Position numbers and translations under genes: made by a program
Assembly (NCBI GenBank): GCA_964529715.1
Contig: CAZGXI010000019.1
Span: forward strand, 1 to 64,000
Direction of reading: 5' to 3'
Source of the DNA: CAZGXI01 sp964529715
Lineage (GTDB): Bacteria; Chloroflexota; Anaerolineae; Aggregatilineales; Ch27
DNA: 64,000 nucleotides
Part shown: positions 24,144 through 32,338 of the stretch, piece by piece
Layout of the letters: the number at the start of each line of letters is the position of its first letter
Position numbering within the stretch: position 1 is the first letter of the stretch
Notes under the pieces: generated by a model
Database searches by the model: none
Seen by the model: only the letters and a program-made list of their open reading frames with translations
What the model was told of the DNA's origin: nothing

Positions 24144-26102
24144 ATGGGTTTTCATGGTGGGCATGGCGGAGGCGGCTGGTTTGCCTATTTGAGCGGCTCC
24201 GGCAATCAAAAAGCCCATATCACCTGGCCGCTGATCAGGCGTGTGCTGGGCTACGCCCGGCCCTACCGCTGGCACATTATCCTGATGTTGGCAGCCATCC
24301 TGACCACAACCGGCCTGGGGCTATTGACCCCGTTGATCTTCCGTGACCTGATCGACCGGACGTTGCCCAGGGGAGATGCAGCCCGCCTGAATCTGTTGGC
24401 GCTGGGGCTGGTGCTGATCCCGCTCGTCACCGGCGCGATCCGCGTCTTTCAGCGCAAGCTCCAGGCCACCATCGGCGAAGGCGTGATCTATGACTTGCGA
24501 GTCGGCCTGTTCACACACCTCCAGCGTATGTCGCTGCGGTTCTTCACCCACACCAAGACGGGCGAGCTGATGAGTCGTCTAAATAACGACGTCATTGGGG
24601 CGCAGCGGGCCATCAGCGATACCGTCGTGGACATCGTGACCAACATCATTCAGTTGATTGCCACGCTGGGGGTTATGCTAACCCTGGAATGGCGGCTGAC
24701 GACGCTGGGCGTGCTCGTGATGCCGCTGTTCATCCTGGCCGGGCGACGGCTGGGCCTCCGGCTACGCGAGATCGCGCGCACAGCCCTGGACCTGAACGCC
24801 CAGATGAATGCCATGATGAACGAGACACTGAATATCGGTGGTGCGCTGCTGATCAAATTGTTTGGGCGCAGCGCGACAGAAGTCGGGCGCTTTCAGGATC
24901 GGGCGGCCAATGTGCGCGACATCGGCGTGCGACGGGCGGTCGTGGGCAGCCAGTTCTTCGTCGTGTTGGGATTGGTCGGCGTGATCGGGACGGCGCTGGT
25001 ATATTGGGTCGGCGGTCATCTGGTACTGGCAGGTGCGTTCACCATCGGCACGATTGTAGCCTTTAGTTCATATCTGGTGCAGCTTTACGGGTCGCTGCAA
25101 GGGCTGACCAATGCCCCGGTCGATTTTGCCACGTCGATGGTTAGCTTCGAGCGCACCTTTGAAGTACTCGACCTGCCGGTTGAGATCGTAGAAAAGCCGG
25201 GCGCACACGTTCTAACAGACGTGCGGGGCGAACTCGTCTTCGACCATGTGACCTTCCGCTACACCATCGATGAGCACAACCTGCTCAGCCAGGTCGAACG
25301 TCACGGCAGCATGGAGAGTGTACGGGCCGTGCTTTCGGGAGATGGCAGACCCGGCAACGGTGAGCACGACGGCAGGGCTGAACCATCCTCGGCCAGCCAG
25401 GCACGGGAGAAGGCGTTGGAGGACGTGTCGTTTACCATTCAGCCGGGGCAGCTTGCGGCGCTGGTAGGACCGAGCGGCGCAGGCAAAACCACCCTCACCT
25501 ACCTGATCCCACGCCTGTACGATCCCACGTCGGGATGCATCCGCCTGGACGGGTACGATTTGCGCGATGTGACGCTGAATTCTCTGGCAACGCAGATCGG
25601 CATGGTGACACAGGAAACCCACCTGTTCCACGATACGATCCGCACTAACCTGCTCTACGCCCGGTTGGATGCCACGCAGCAAGAGATCGAGGCGGCCTGC
25701 CGCGCTGCCAACATCCATGAGTTCATCAGTGAGCTGCCAGAGGGCTACGACACGGTTGTTGGGGAGCGTGGCTACCGGCTCAGCGGCGGCGAAAAGCAAC
25801 GTATTGCCATCGCCCGCGTGATCCTCAAAGACCCGCGCGTGCTGGTGCTGGACGAGGCCACCAGCCACCTAGACAGCCAATCGGAGGCACTCATTCAGGA
25901 GGCACTCAAGCGCGTGATGGCAGGCCGGACCAGCATCGTCATCGCCCACCGGCTAAGCACCATCCTGGCGGCAGACCTAATCCTGGTCATGGATCGGGGA
26001 CGGATTATCGAACAGGGTACGCACGCCGATCTGCTGGCGCAAGGCGGACTATACGCCCATCTCTACGAAACGCAGTTCAGCCGGGAGATCGAGCGGGCCT
26101 GA
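24144..26102 (+). CDS. ABC exporter, fused membrane and ATPase domains
   Basis: A 652-residue type IV ABC half-transporter (MsbA/LmrA/MdlB-like). Residues 25-330 form six membrane helices, with the conserved THTKTGELMSRLNNDV in the first intracellular loop. The nucleotide-binding domain has Walker A GPSGAGKTT, signature LSGGEKQRIAIAR and Walker B VLVLDEATSHLD. About 50 hydrophilic residues (LSQVERHGSMESVRAVLSGD onward) are inserted in the first strand region of this domain, between FRYTIDEHN and ALEDVSFTI; most homologues lack them. The ATG at 24144 is preferred over 24111 because AAAAGGAG lies just upstream. The divergent MarR gene suggests drug- or metabolite-induced expression. Confidence 0.9.
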   Translation: MGFHGGHGGGGWFAYLSGSGNQKAHITWPLIRRVLGYARPYRWHIILMLAAILTTTGLGLLTPLIFRDLIDRTLPRGDAARLNLLALGLVLIPLVTGAIRVFQRKLQATIGEGVIYDLRVGLFTHLQRMSLRFFTHTKTGELMSRLNNDVIGAQRAISDTVVDIVTNIIQLIATLGVMLTLEWRLTTLGVLVMPLFILAGRRLGLRLREIARTALDLNAQMNAMMNETLNIGGALLIKLFGRSATEVGRFQDRAANVRDIGVRRAVVGSQFFVVLGLVGVIGTALVYWVGGHLVLAGAFTIGTIVAFSSYLVQLYGSLQGLTNAPVDFATSMVSFERTFEVLDLPVEIVEKPGAHVLTDVRGELVFDHVTFRYTIDEHNLLSQVERHGSMESVRAVLSGDGRPGNGEHDGRAEPSSASQAREKALEDVSFTIQPGQLAALVGPSGAGKTTLTYLIPRLYDPTSGCIRLDGYDLRDVTLNSLATQIGMVTQETHLFHDTIRTNLLYARLDATQQEIEAACRAANIHEFISELPEGYDTVVGERGYRLSGGEKQRIAIARVILKDPRVLVLDEATSHLDSQSEALIQEALKRVMAGRTSIVIAHRLSTILAADLILVMDRGRIIEQGTHADLLAQGGLYAHLYETQFSREIERA

Positions 26103-26164
26103 GGCCGGTTCTGGGGCCTACCAATGCTCCGCTGTTGACAATGAGGATAAAACGTATATGATCC

Positions 26165-26182
26165 GGTATAGAGGTCTATACC
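26165..26182. promoter_or_regulatory. operator-like perfect palindrome before the second CUT1 operon
   Basis: GGTATAGA (26165-26172) and TCTATACC (26175-26182) are exact inverted repeats around GG. Such GGTATAGACC-like sites are typical of GntR-family regulators, though no GntR gene is in the window. The surrounding gap 26103-26407 (305 bp) holds no gene. TTGACA occurs at 26135-26140 but without a well-spaced -10, and AGGAGG precedes the GTG start at 26408. Confidence 0.55.
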
Positions 26183-26407
26183 AGACAAACCACTCCACCA
26201 GACCGGATTTGTGACAATTTGATAAATTTGCCTGTTCAAAATCGACAGATACAGAGGGCCGATATAAAATCGGTGATAATGTCGGTCGTCCGCTCCACAC
26301 TGCCGGAAGCTCCCACACAACAGGAAGGAGGTGTCTACAGCGCAAATCCGTCCTTCTGCCGAAGAAAATCAACACGTTCACATCTACTTTCCAGGAGGAA
26401 GAAAGCT

Positions 26408-27679
26408 GTGAAGACTCGCCTGACGCTGCTGATCATTGCGCTCTTGCTGGTCGCCGCCCTGCCCCCGGCCCTGGCCCAGGAAGAGGTCACCCTGACAATG
26501 GGGTCCTGGCGCGTGGACGACGTGGCGCAGATGGAACAAATCCTGGCTGCTTTCCACGAAGCTCATCCGAACATCACCATCCAGTTCGATCCGACCAACC
26601 CGCCCGATTACAACGCCACGCTGCGTACACAGCTCGAAGGCGGCACCGGGCCGGACCTGTTCTACCTGCGTTCCTACACCACTTCGCGCCAGCTTTTTGA
26701 GGAAGGGTTCCTGGAACCGCTGGGCGACCTGCCCGGCCTGATGGAAAACTTCACCGAAGCGGCGCGCGCGCCCTGGGCGACAGACGACGGCCTGCCCTAC
26801 GGGGTGCCGTTCATCGCCGTGTCGCACGGCATCTATTACAATATCGACCTATTCGAGGAACTCGGTCTGACAGTCCCGGACACCTGGGAAGACCTGCTGG
26901 CAACTGCCCAAGCGATCAAGGATGCCGGGTATGAGCCATTCGCCAATGCCAGCGGCGACGAGTGGACCATCGCCGAGATCGTGTTCATGAACCTGGCCCC
27001 GACCTTCATCGGCGGGCTGGAGGGACGCCTGGCCTACCTAAACGGCGAGCGGTGCTTTAATGACGAGCACGCCGTCGCTGCGTTCCAGGCCGTCGCCGAC
27101 ATCGCTCCCTTCCTGCCGGAAGGCCAGGAGGCGCTGACCTACTACGACAGCCAGCAGCTTTTCCTGATGGGCGAAGCAGCCATGTGGATGGGCGGCTCGT
27201 GGGACATTCCGTTCTTTGAATCAGAGGAGCCGGACTTCGCGTGGAGCGTGTTCGCCATCCCTGCACCGGAAGGCCAGGAAGAGGAATATGTGACCTTCCA
27301 CATGGATGCCGGCATGGGCCTCAACGCTGCCTCGCCGCACAAGGAAGAAGCGCGCCTGTTCTTGGAATGGATGACCACGCCGGAATTCGGTGCGCTGCTG
27401 GGCAATCTGCTGCCCGGTTTCTTCCCGATCATGACGCAGGCACCCACCTTGGAGAACGAGCACGCCGCTGCGTTCATGGCCCTCAATGAAGGGCGCGGCC
27501 TGGACGTGCGTTGGGCCTGGGAAGGGCTGCTGGATGGCTCGCCCGACGGCTATACGCTGATGCAAAACGGCGCGCTGGCGGTCATCGCCGGCGAGATGAC
27601 GCCCCAGGAAGCTGCCGACGCTCTACAGGCGGGTCTGGCCGAGTGGTTCGAACCGGCCCAGAACTGTCCGGCGCCGTAA
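26408..27679 (+). CDS. CUT1 sugar ABC transporter substrate-binding protein
   Basis: A 423-residue extracytoplasmic binding protein. The signal peptide is KTRLTLLIIALLLVAALPPA, with cleavage near ALAQ. The binding domain shows EVTLTMGSWRVDDVAQMEQI, GGTGPDLFYLRSY, VPFIAVSHGIYYNIDLFEELG, MGEAAMWMGGSWDI and FLEWMTTPEFGALLG, typical of family 1 extracellular solute-binding proteins. The frame is open from 26219, but GTG 26408 is the start because AGGAGGAAG precedes it and the signal peptide begins there. It heads an operon with two permeases and a UroD-family protein. The substrate is not evident; there is no starch-binding module as in MalE. Confidence 0.92.
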   Translation: MKTRLTLLIIALLLVAALPPALAQEEVTLTMGSWRVDDVAQMEQILAAFHEAHPNITIQFDPTNPPDYNATLRTQLEGGTGPDLFYLRSYTTSRQLFEEGFLEPLGDLPGLMENFTEAARAPWATDDGLPYGVPFIAVSHGIYYNIDLFEELGLTVPDTWEDLLATAQAIKDAGYEPFANASGDEWTIAEIVFMNLAPTFIGGLEGRLAYLNGERCFNDEHAVAAFQAVADIAPFLPEGQEALTYYDSQQLFLMGEAAMWMGGSWDIPFFESEEPDFAWSVFAIPAPEGQEEEYVTFHMDAGMGLNAASPHKEEARLFLEWMTTPEFGALLGNLLPGFFPIMTQAPTLENEHAAAFMALNEGRGLDVRWAWEGLLDGSPDGYTLMQNGALAVIAGEMTPQEAADALQAGLAEWFEPAQNCPAP

Positions 27680-27751
27680 CCCGGCGACGTGCAGCGGCCC
27701 TGTGCAGCATTTCAGGGAAGTGTTTTCCGCCGATCTCACGACCATGCGTGC

Positions 27752-27775
27752 AGGGGCGTTCGCTTGAACGCCCCT
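27752..27775. repeat. intergenic palindrome, AGGGG-core family, copy 5
   Basis: Perfect 10-bp arms AGGGGCGTTC (27752-27761) and GAACGCCCCT (27766-27775) with loop GCTT. It lies in the 135-bp space between the binding-protein and permease genes. There it probably works as an intercistronic RNA hairpin that protects the upstream message and keeps binding-protein levels high. Confidence 0.65.
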
Positions 27776-27814
27776 ACCGTGATCTGTCCAATGTCTGAGG
27801 AAAAAAGGCAGCTC

Positions 27815-28813
27815 ATGACCGAATCGGCGACTGCACCCACCCCCCAGGCAAGGCCCAGCCGCACGTTTCAACGGCGCGTGAATCTTCTGGGTAGCCAGTG
27901 GGAAGCTCAACGGCGACGTGCCTGGATTTTGTTTCTGGTCCCGGCGTTCGTCATCTACACCGTGTTCATGGCCTTTCCGCTCTTTAATTCCATGCGCCTG
28001 AGTCTGTATACCGGCGTAGGGCTGACGCCGGACCGCTACGTCGGGCTGGAAAACTACGTTCAGTTGTTCACCACCCCGTTATGGCGCGACCGTTTCTTGA
28101 ACGCCGTCGGAAATACCTTTATCTTTTTCTTTATCCATATGGCAGTGCAAAACACGCTGGGGCTGCTCTTTGCCACTCTGCTCAGCACGCGGCTGCGCGG
28201 CCATAGCATCTACCGCGCCATTATCTTCGCCCCGGCGACCCTCTCGGTGCTGGTGACAGGCTTTCTGTGGACTCTGATCTTGAACCCGCGCTGGGGAATG
28301 CTCAACCAGGCGTTGGAAGCTGTCGGGTTGGGGGCACTGGCGCGACCCTGGCTGGGTGACGCAAACCTAGCGTTGCCGGTGATCTCGCTGGTGTCATCGT
28401 GGCAATGGGTAGGTCTGCCAACCATGATGTTCCTGGCCGGCTTGCTGACCATCCCCGACGAACTGAGCGAAGCGGCGCGTGTAGACGGGGCCTCGGCTTG
28501 GCAGATTTTCTGGCGCGTCAAGTTTCCGCTGCTGATGCCGGTCATCGGCATCGTCTCGGTGTTGACCTTCATCGGCAACTTCAACGCCTTCGACGTGATC
28601 TACGCGATGGCCGGGGCGCGCGGCGAACCCGGCTACGCCACCGACCTGTTGGCGACGTTCTTCTACCGCACGGCCATCGCCGGCGAGCATCCCGTTGCGC
28701 AGCCGAATATGGGTATCGGCGCGGTGGTGGCAACCATCACTTTTCTGATTCTGCTCAGTGGGGTCTCGATCTGGTTGATCTTTGGCCGGGGTCGCAACCA
28801 GGAGGTGTTCTAG
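27815..28813 (+). CDS. CUT1 sugar ABC transporter permease 1
   Basis: A 332-residue inner-membrane permease with six predicted segments beginning at AWILFLVPAFVIYTVFMAFP. The EAA motif is EAARVDGASAWQIFWRVKFP. ATG 27815 (MTESATAP) is preferred since AAAAAAGG precedes it; the in-frame ATG at 27791 has no ribosome site and would add eight residues. It lies downstream of the binding-protein gene and its hairpin and 4 bp before the second permease. Unlike MalF it lacks a large extracytoplasmic loop. Confidence 0.9.
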   Translation: MTESATAPTPQARPSRTFQRRVNLLGSQWEAQRRRAWILFLVPAFVIYTVFMAFPLFNSMRLSLYTGVGLTPDRYVGLENYVQLFTTPLWRDRFLNAVGNTFIFFFIHMAVQNTLGLLFATLLSTRLRGHSIYRAIIFAPATLSVLVTGFLWTLILNPRWGMLNQALEAVGLGALARPWLGDANLALPVISLVSSWQWVGLPTMMFLAGLLTIPDELSEAARVDGASAWQIFWRVKFPLLMPVIGIVSVLTFIGNFNAFDVIYAMAGARGEPGYATDLLATFFYRTAIAGEHPVAQPNMGIGAVVATITFLILLSGVSIWLIFGRGRNQEVF

Positions 28814-28817
28814 CGCC

Positions 28818-29657
28818 ATGAAACTGACCAGGCCGCGCATTACCCTGTCCGGCGTCGGCAAGCACGCCGTCCTGATTCTCTGGTCGCTGGTGGTGCTGTT
28901 CCCCATCTGGACCATGCTGATTAATTCGGTCAAGCCCAAGCGGGAAATCTTCCGCAACCCGTTTGGCCTGCCTTCGGAGATCACTTTCGAGGGCTACCAG
29001 AATGCCTGGACCGACGGGCGCTTTGATCTGTATTTCGGCAACAGCCTCTTTGTCACCATCGTGTCCCTGGCGCTGATCCTGATCCTGGGATCGCTGGCGG
29101 CGTATGCGTTGGCAAATTGGCGCTCGCGCGCCTCCAACTTCCTGTATATCTATTTTATCGCCGGGCTGATGATCCCGATCCGACTGGGCACGATCAATCT
29201 GTTCCAAATCATCCAGAGCCTCCATCTGGAAGACAGCCTGTTCAGCCTGATCCCGGTCTACATTGCGATGGGGTTGCCGATTGCCACATTCGTGCTGACG
29301 AGTTTCATCCGCTCCGTGCCCTCAGAACTGCTGGACGCGGCGCGGATCGACGGGGCGAGCGAGTGGCGCGTTTATTCCACGATCATCCTGCCGGTGGTGC
29401 GCCCGGCCCTGGCAACGGTGACGATCTTCAACATGATCCCGATCTGGAACGACCTGTGGTTCCCGCTGATCTTCATCCGCGCCCAGGGATCGCGGACGGT
29501 GACGCTGGGAGTATCGCTGCTGTTCGGCCAGTATCAGACCGACTGGACACGTGCGCTGAGCGCCCTCTCGATGGCCGCTGTGCCGGTGCTGGTCGTCTAT
29601 CTGCTGATGTCTACCCAGTTCATCAAGGGCCTCACTGCCGGGGCGCTGAAAGGGTAA
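28818..29657 (+). CDS. CUT1 sugar ABC transporter permease 2
   Basis: A 279-residue permease. The first membrane segment is GKHAVLILWSLVVLFPIWTM and the EAA motif is DAARIDGASEWRVYSTIILP. AGGAGG at 28800-28805, inside the end of the preceding gene, serves ATG 28818, so the two permeases are translationally coupled. Together with the genes at 26408 and 27815 it makes a complete importer except for the ATPase, which is absent here too. A MsmX-like ATPase shared with MalFG is expected elsewhere. Confidence 0.9.
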   Translation: MKLTRPRITLSGVGKHAVLILWSLVVLFPIWTMLINSVKPKREIFRNPFGLPSEITFEGYQNAWTDGRFDLYFGNSLFVTIVSLALILILGSLAAYALANWRSRASNFLYIYFIAGLMIPIRLGTINLFQIIQSLHLEDSLFSLIPVYIAMGLPIATFVLTSFIRSVPSELLDAARIDGASEWRVYSTIILPVVRPALATVTIFNMIPIWNDLWFPLIFIRAQGSRTVTLGVSLLFGQYQTDWTRALSALSMAAVPVLVVYLLMSTQFIKGLTAGALKG

Positions 29658-29661
29658 GCCC

Positions 29662-30849
29662 ATGAACAGCCGGGAGCGAGTTGCACGGGCCATGCGCCAC
29701 CAACTGCCCGACCGTGTGCCGGTGATGTGCCAGCTCGCATTAGGCCACTACTTTCTCAACGCCGGGCTGCCGCCCCACCAAATCTGGTTCACCAGTGCAG
29801 GGTTTGCCGAAGCCTTGCTTCGGCTGCGCGAACGCTATCGCTTTGACGGCATCCTGATCAACATCCCCGGACGCGACCCCAACTGGCTGCACGACGTGTC
29901 GTCCATTGAGGAAACAGACAACGGGACCTGGATCACCTGGAAAACCGGGCTACAGGCGCTTGTTCCGCCGGACGACAACGCGCAACTGGAACCGGATCGT
30001 CCCAACGCAGCGCCGCGCCCGGACTTTTTAACCTTCGATCCCGATACGGACATGGACCGTCTGGACGAGTGGCCGCGCTACACCTGGGGCATCTACCACA
30101 CCCCTATTCTGCCGGGCAAAGCGCCAGGCCTGCTGATCGATCCACCGGCTTATTTCACCGCCACGATTGACCTGGTGCGGCAGGCGGTTGGCAACAGCGT
30201 GTCCGTGCATGGCGAAGTTTTTTCGCCCTTCACGCACTTGATGGAGCTGTTCGGCTACCAAGAAGCCCTGTTAGGGCTGGCAATGGATTCCTCCAGGGCA
30301 GAAGCGATCCTGGCGCGGTTCGTGGAAGCCAGTGTCGCCTGGGGATCGGCACAGGCCGCACACGGTGTAGATGCTGTACTGATCTCATCGGCGTTTGCCG
30401 GGGGGGGATTCATCTCGCCGAAGATGTACGCGCAGTTCGTTGTCCCCTATGAGCGCGCCGTGATCGACCGCCTACACGCTGCCCATCCCGGTCTACCCGT
30501 CTATACCCACACCTGCGGTAAGCTGGGCGACCGTCTGGAGCTACTGCTGGACACCCACACCGACGGCATCGATACGCTCGATCCACCGCCACTGGGCGAC
30601 ACCGAACTGGCCGATGCGAAGGCGCGCATCGGGCAGCAAATCTTCATCAAGGGCAACATGAACTCGGTGGCGCTGCTGGCCGATACCAAAGAACAGGCGA
30701 TTGAACGGGTACGACGCACGCTGGCAGACGGCAAGCCGGGCGGCGGATACATTCTCAGCACGGCCTGCTCGGTCGCACCGCGCGTCCAGCCATGGAAACT
30801 GGAAATGCTGGTAGACCTGGCCGAAGAATACGGGCGGTACGACGCATAA
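29662..30849 (+). CDS. uroporphyrinogen decarboxylase family (UroD/MtaA-type) protein
   Basis: A 395-residue TIM barrel of the UroD superfamily, which includes heme-pathway decarboxylases and cobamide-dependent methyltransferases. Visible are MNSRERVARAMRHQLPDRVP, PVYTHTCGKLGDRLELLLD (His and Cys like the zinc ligands of MtaA/MtbA-type enzymes), DTLDPPPLGD, IFIKGNMNSV and GGGYILSTACSV. The Cys in STACSV corresponds to the third metal ligand of the methyltransferase group, which argues against true HemE. It starts 4 bp after the permease stop and so belongs to the sugar ABC operon. Its substrate there is unknown; a methylated sugar or methoxylated compound is one guess only. Confidence 0.82.
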   Translation: MNSRERVARAMRHQLPDRVPVMCQLALGHYFLNAGLPPHQIWFTSAGFAEALLRLRERYRFDGILINIPGRDPNWLHDVSSIEETDNGTWITWKTGLQALVPPDDNAQLEPDRPNAAPRPDFLTFDPDTDMDRLDEWPRYTWGIYHTPILPGKAPGLLIDPPAYFTATIDLVRQAVGNSVSVHGEVFSPFTHLMELFGYQEALLGLAMDSSRAEAILARFVEASVAWGSAQAAHGVDAVLISSAFAGGGFISPKMYAQFVVPYERAVIDRLHAAHPGLPVYTHTCGKLGDRLELLLDTHTDGIDTLDPPPLGDTELADAKARIGQQIFIKGNMNSVALLADTKEQAIERVRRTLADGKPGGGYILSTACSVAPRVQPWKLEMLVDLAEEYGRYDA

Positions 30850-30952
30850 CGGAGTCATCTCCGCCTTGATCTGAGGTACACTCTGCTGCCATCCACGCAA
30901 CCACCTTTATCCGCGCAATCGACATCCCTATTCCCCACAAGGAGGGCCTTCC

Positions 30953-32281
30953 ATGAAACTGGACTGGCGCAAGACGTTCCTGATCGGCTTCGGCTTTTTA
31001 GGGATCAGCATCGTGTGGCAGGTATATAACCTGTTCGTGCCGCTCTTTTTGCAAGGTGGCAACCCGGCGTTTCAGGCCGAAAGCGGCGAAAGCATCCTGG
31101 GCTTCGGGTTGAATGCCACGATCACCGGCGCGATCATGACGCTGGACAATGTCGCCGCGCTGTTCATCTTGCCGCTGATCGGCCTGTGGAGTGACCGCAC
31201 GCGCACACGCATCGGGCGACGCTACCCCTATATTCTGAGCGGCGCGCCGATTGCCGCCATTGCTTTCGTGCTGATTCCGATAGCAGCAGGGATGATTACC
31301 TCGGCGACAAGCGGCAGCGTCGATCAGAACACCGGGGCATTCGCCCTCTTCATGATCGCAGCGGGCGTCTTTCTGCTGGCGATGGCCTTCTTCCGCACGC
31401 CGGTAATCGCGCTCATGCCAGACCTGACGCCTTCACCGCTGCGCAGCAAGGCCAACGGCGTAATCAACCTGATGGGCGGCGTTGGCGGTGTGATCGCCAC
31501 CTTAGGACTGGCCCGTTTCTTCGACGCTAACCACGCGCTGCCCTTTTGGATCGCTGCCGGCGTGATGATCGTGGCAATTGTGCTGCTGTTCTTCAGCGTG
31601 AAAGAGCCAAAAGAATACCAGACTGATGAGGAAAAGCGTGATCATGTCCAGGCACAGGAGGCCGTGCGCGGCTTCCGGGCCGTCCCGCCGGAATACCGCC
31701 GCAGTCTGATCTTTTTGCTGCTGGCAATCTTCGGCTGGTTCGTGGGCTACAACGCCATCGAGACCTTCTTCACGTCCTACGCTGTGACCACGCTGGGCAT
31801 TACGGCGGGTACGGCAGGCACGCTGTTCTCGATTGCGCTGGTCGCTTTCATTCTATTTGCCATTCCAGCGGGTTACGTCGGCACACGGCTGGGGCGCAAA
31901 CGCACGATTACGCTGGGACTGGCGATCTTCGCCGTGCTGCTGGTAATCGCGTTCTTTGTGCCGAACCAGACCGTGATCGCCGTTATCCTGGGCGTCGGCG
32001 GGATGGCCTGGGCGCTGGTGAACATTAACTCGTTGCCGATGGTAGTGGACATCACCGACGACCCGCGGCTGTTGGGAACATACACAGGGTTCTACTACTT
32101 TGCCTCGCAGCTGGCAGCCATCTTTGGGCCGGTGCTCAACGGCGCGATCATCGACCTGGCAGGGCGCAACTACAACGCGATCTTCCTGGTAACGCCAGCT
32201 TTCTTCGTGCTGGCGATCCTGGCGATCAGCTTCGTCACGCGCGGCGAGGCGCACACCGAAGAAGTCTCGGCCCAGGCGTAA
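30953..32281 (+). CDS. MFS transporter, SLC45/GPH-like sugar symporter
   Basis: A 442-residue membrane protein with twelve predicted helices. It shows LYNLF-type helix 1 (SIVWQVYNLFVPLFLQGG), the loop motif LIGLWSDRTRTRIGRRYPYI, then PDLTPSPLRSKANGVINLMGG after helix 5. These resemble sucrose/SLC45 and GPH cation symporters. AAGGAGG lies 9 bp before the ATG. A 103-bp gap separates it from the UroD gene, so it may be a separate transcription unit. A terminator-like hairpin follows. The transported sugar cannot be named. Confidence 0.85.
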   Translation: MKLDWRKTFLIGFGFLGISIVWQVYNLFVPLFLQGGNPAFQAESGESILGFGLNATITGAIMTLDNVAALFILPLIGLWSDRTRTRIGRRYPYILSGAPIAAIAFVLIPIAAGMITSATSGSVDQNTGAFALFMIAAGVFLLAMAFFRTPVIALMPDLTPSPLRSKANGVINLMGGVGGVIATLGLARFFDANHALPFWIAAGVMIVAIVLLFFSVKEPKEYQTDEEKRDHVQAQEAVRGFRAVPPEYRRSLIFLLLAIFGWFVGYNAIETFFTSYAVTTLGITAGTAGTLFSIALVAFILFAIPAGYVGTRLGRKRTITLGLAIFAVLLVIAFFVPNQTVIAVILGVGGMAWALVNINSLPMVVDITDDPRLLGTYTGFYYFASQLAAIFGPVLNGAIIDLAGRNYNAIFLVTPAFFVLAILAISFVTRGEAHTEEVSAQA

Positions 32282-32297
32282 CTTTCAGCGCAACGGT

Positions 32298-32321
32298 GGG
32301 GGCAAGGCGCTCCCTGCCCCC
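32298..32321. terminator. hairpin between convergent MFS and oxidoreductase genes
   Basis: Arms GGGGGCAAGG (32298-32307) and CCCTGCCCCC (32312-32321) pair with one mismatch around CGCT. It lies in the 57-bp convergent gap, with CCCCTTT following towards 32340. A bidirectional terminator is likely, though the U-tract is weak. Confidence 0.5.
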
Positions 32322-32338
32322 CCAGACGCCGCGCCCCT

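Noticed and set aside
26135..26160. TTGACA as -35 of a promoter for the CUT1 operon
   Set aside because: The only -10-like hexamers downstream are spaced 14 or 26 bp away, so the match is not convincing.
29662..30849. Annotation as hemE
   Set aside because: The HTC and STACSV motifs resemble the metal ligands of methyltransferase-type members and no other heme genes are near.
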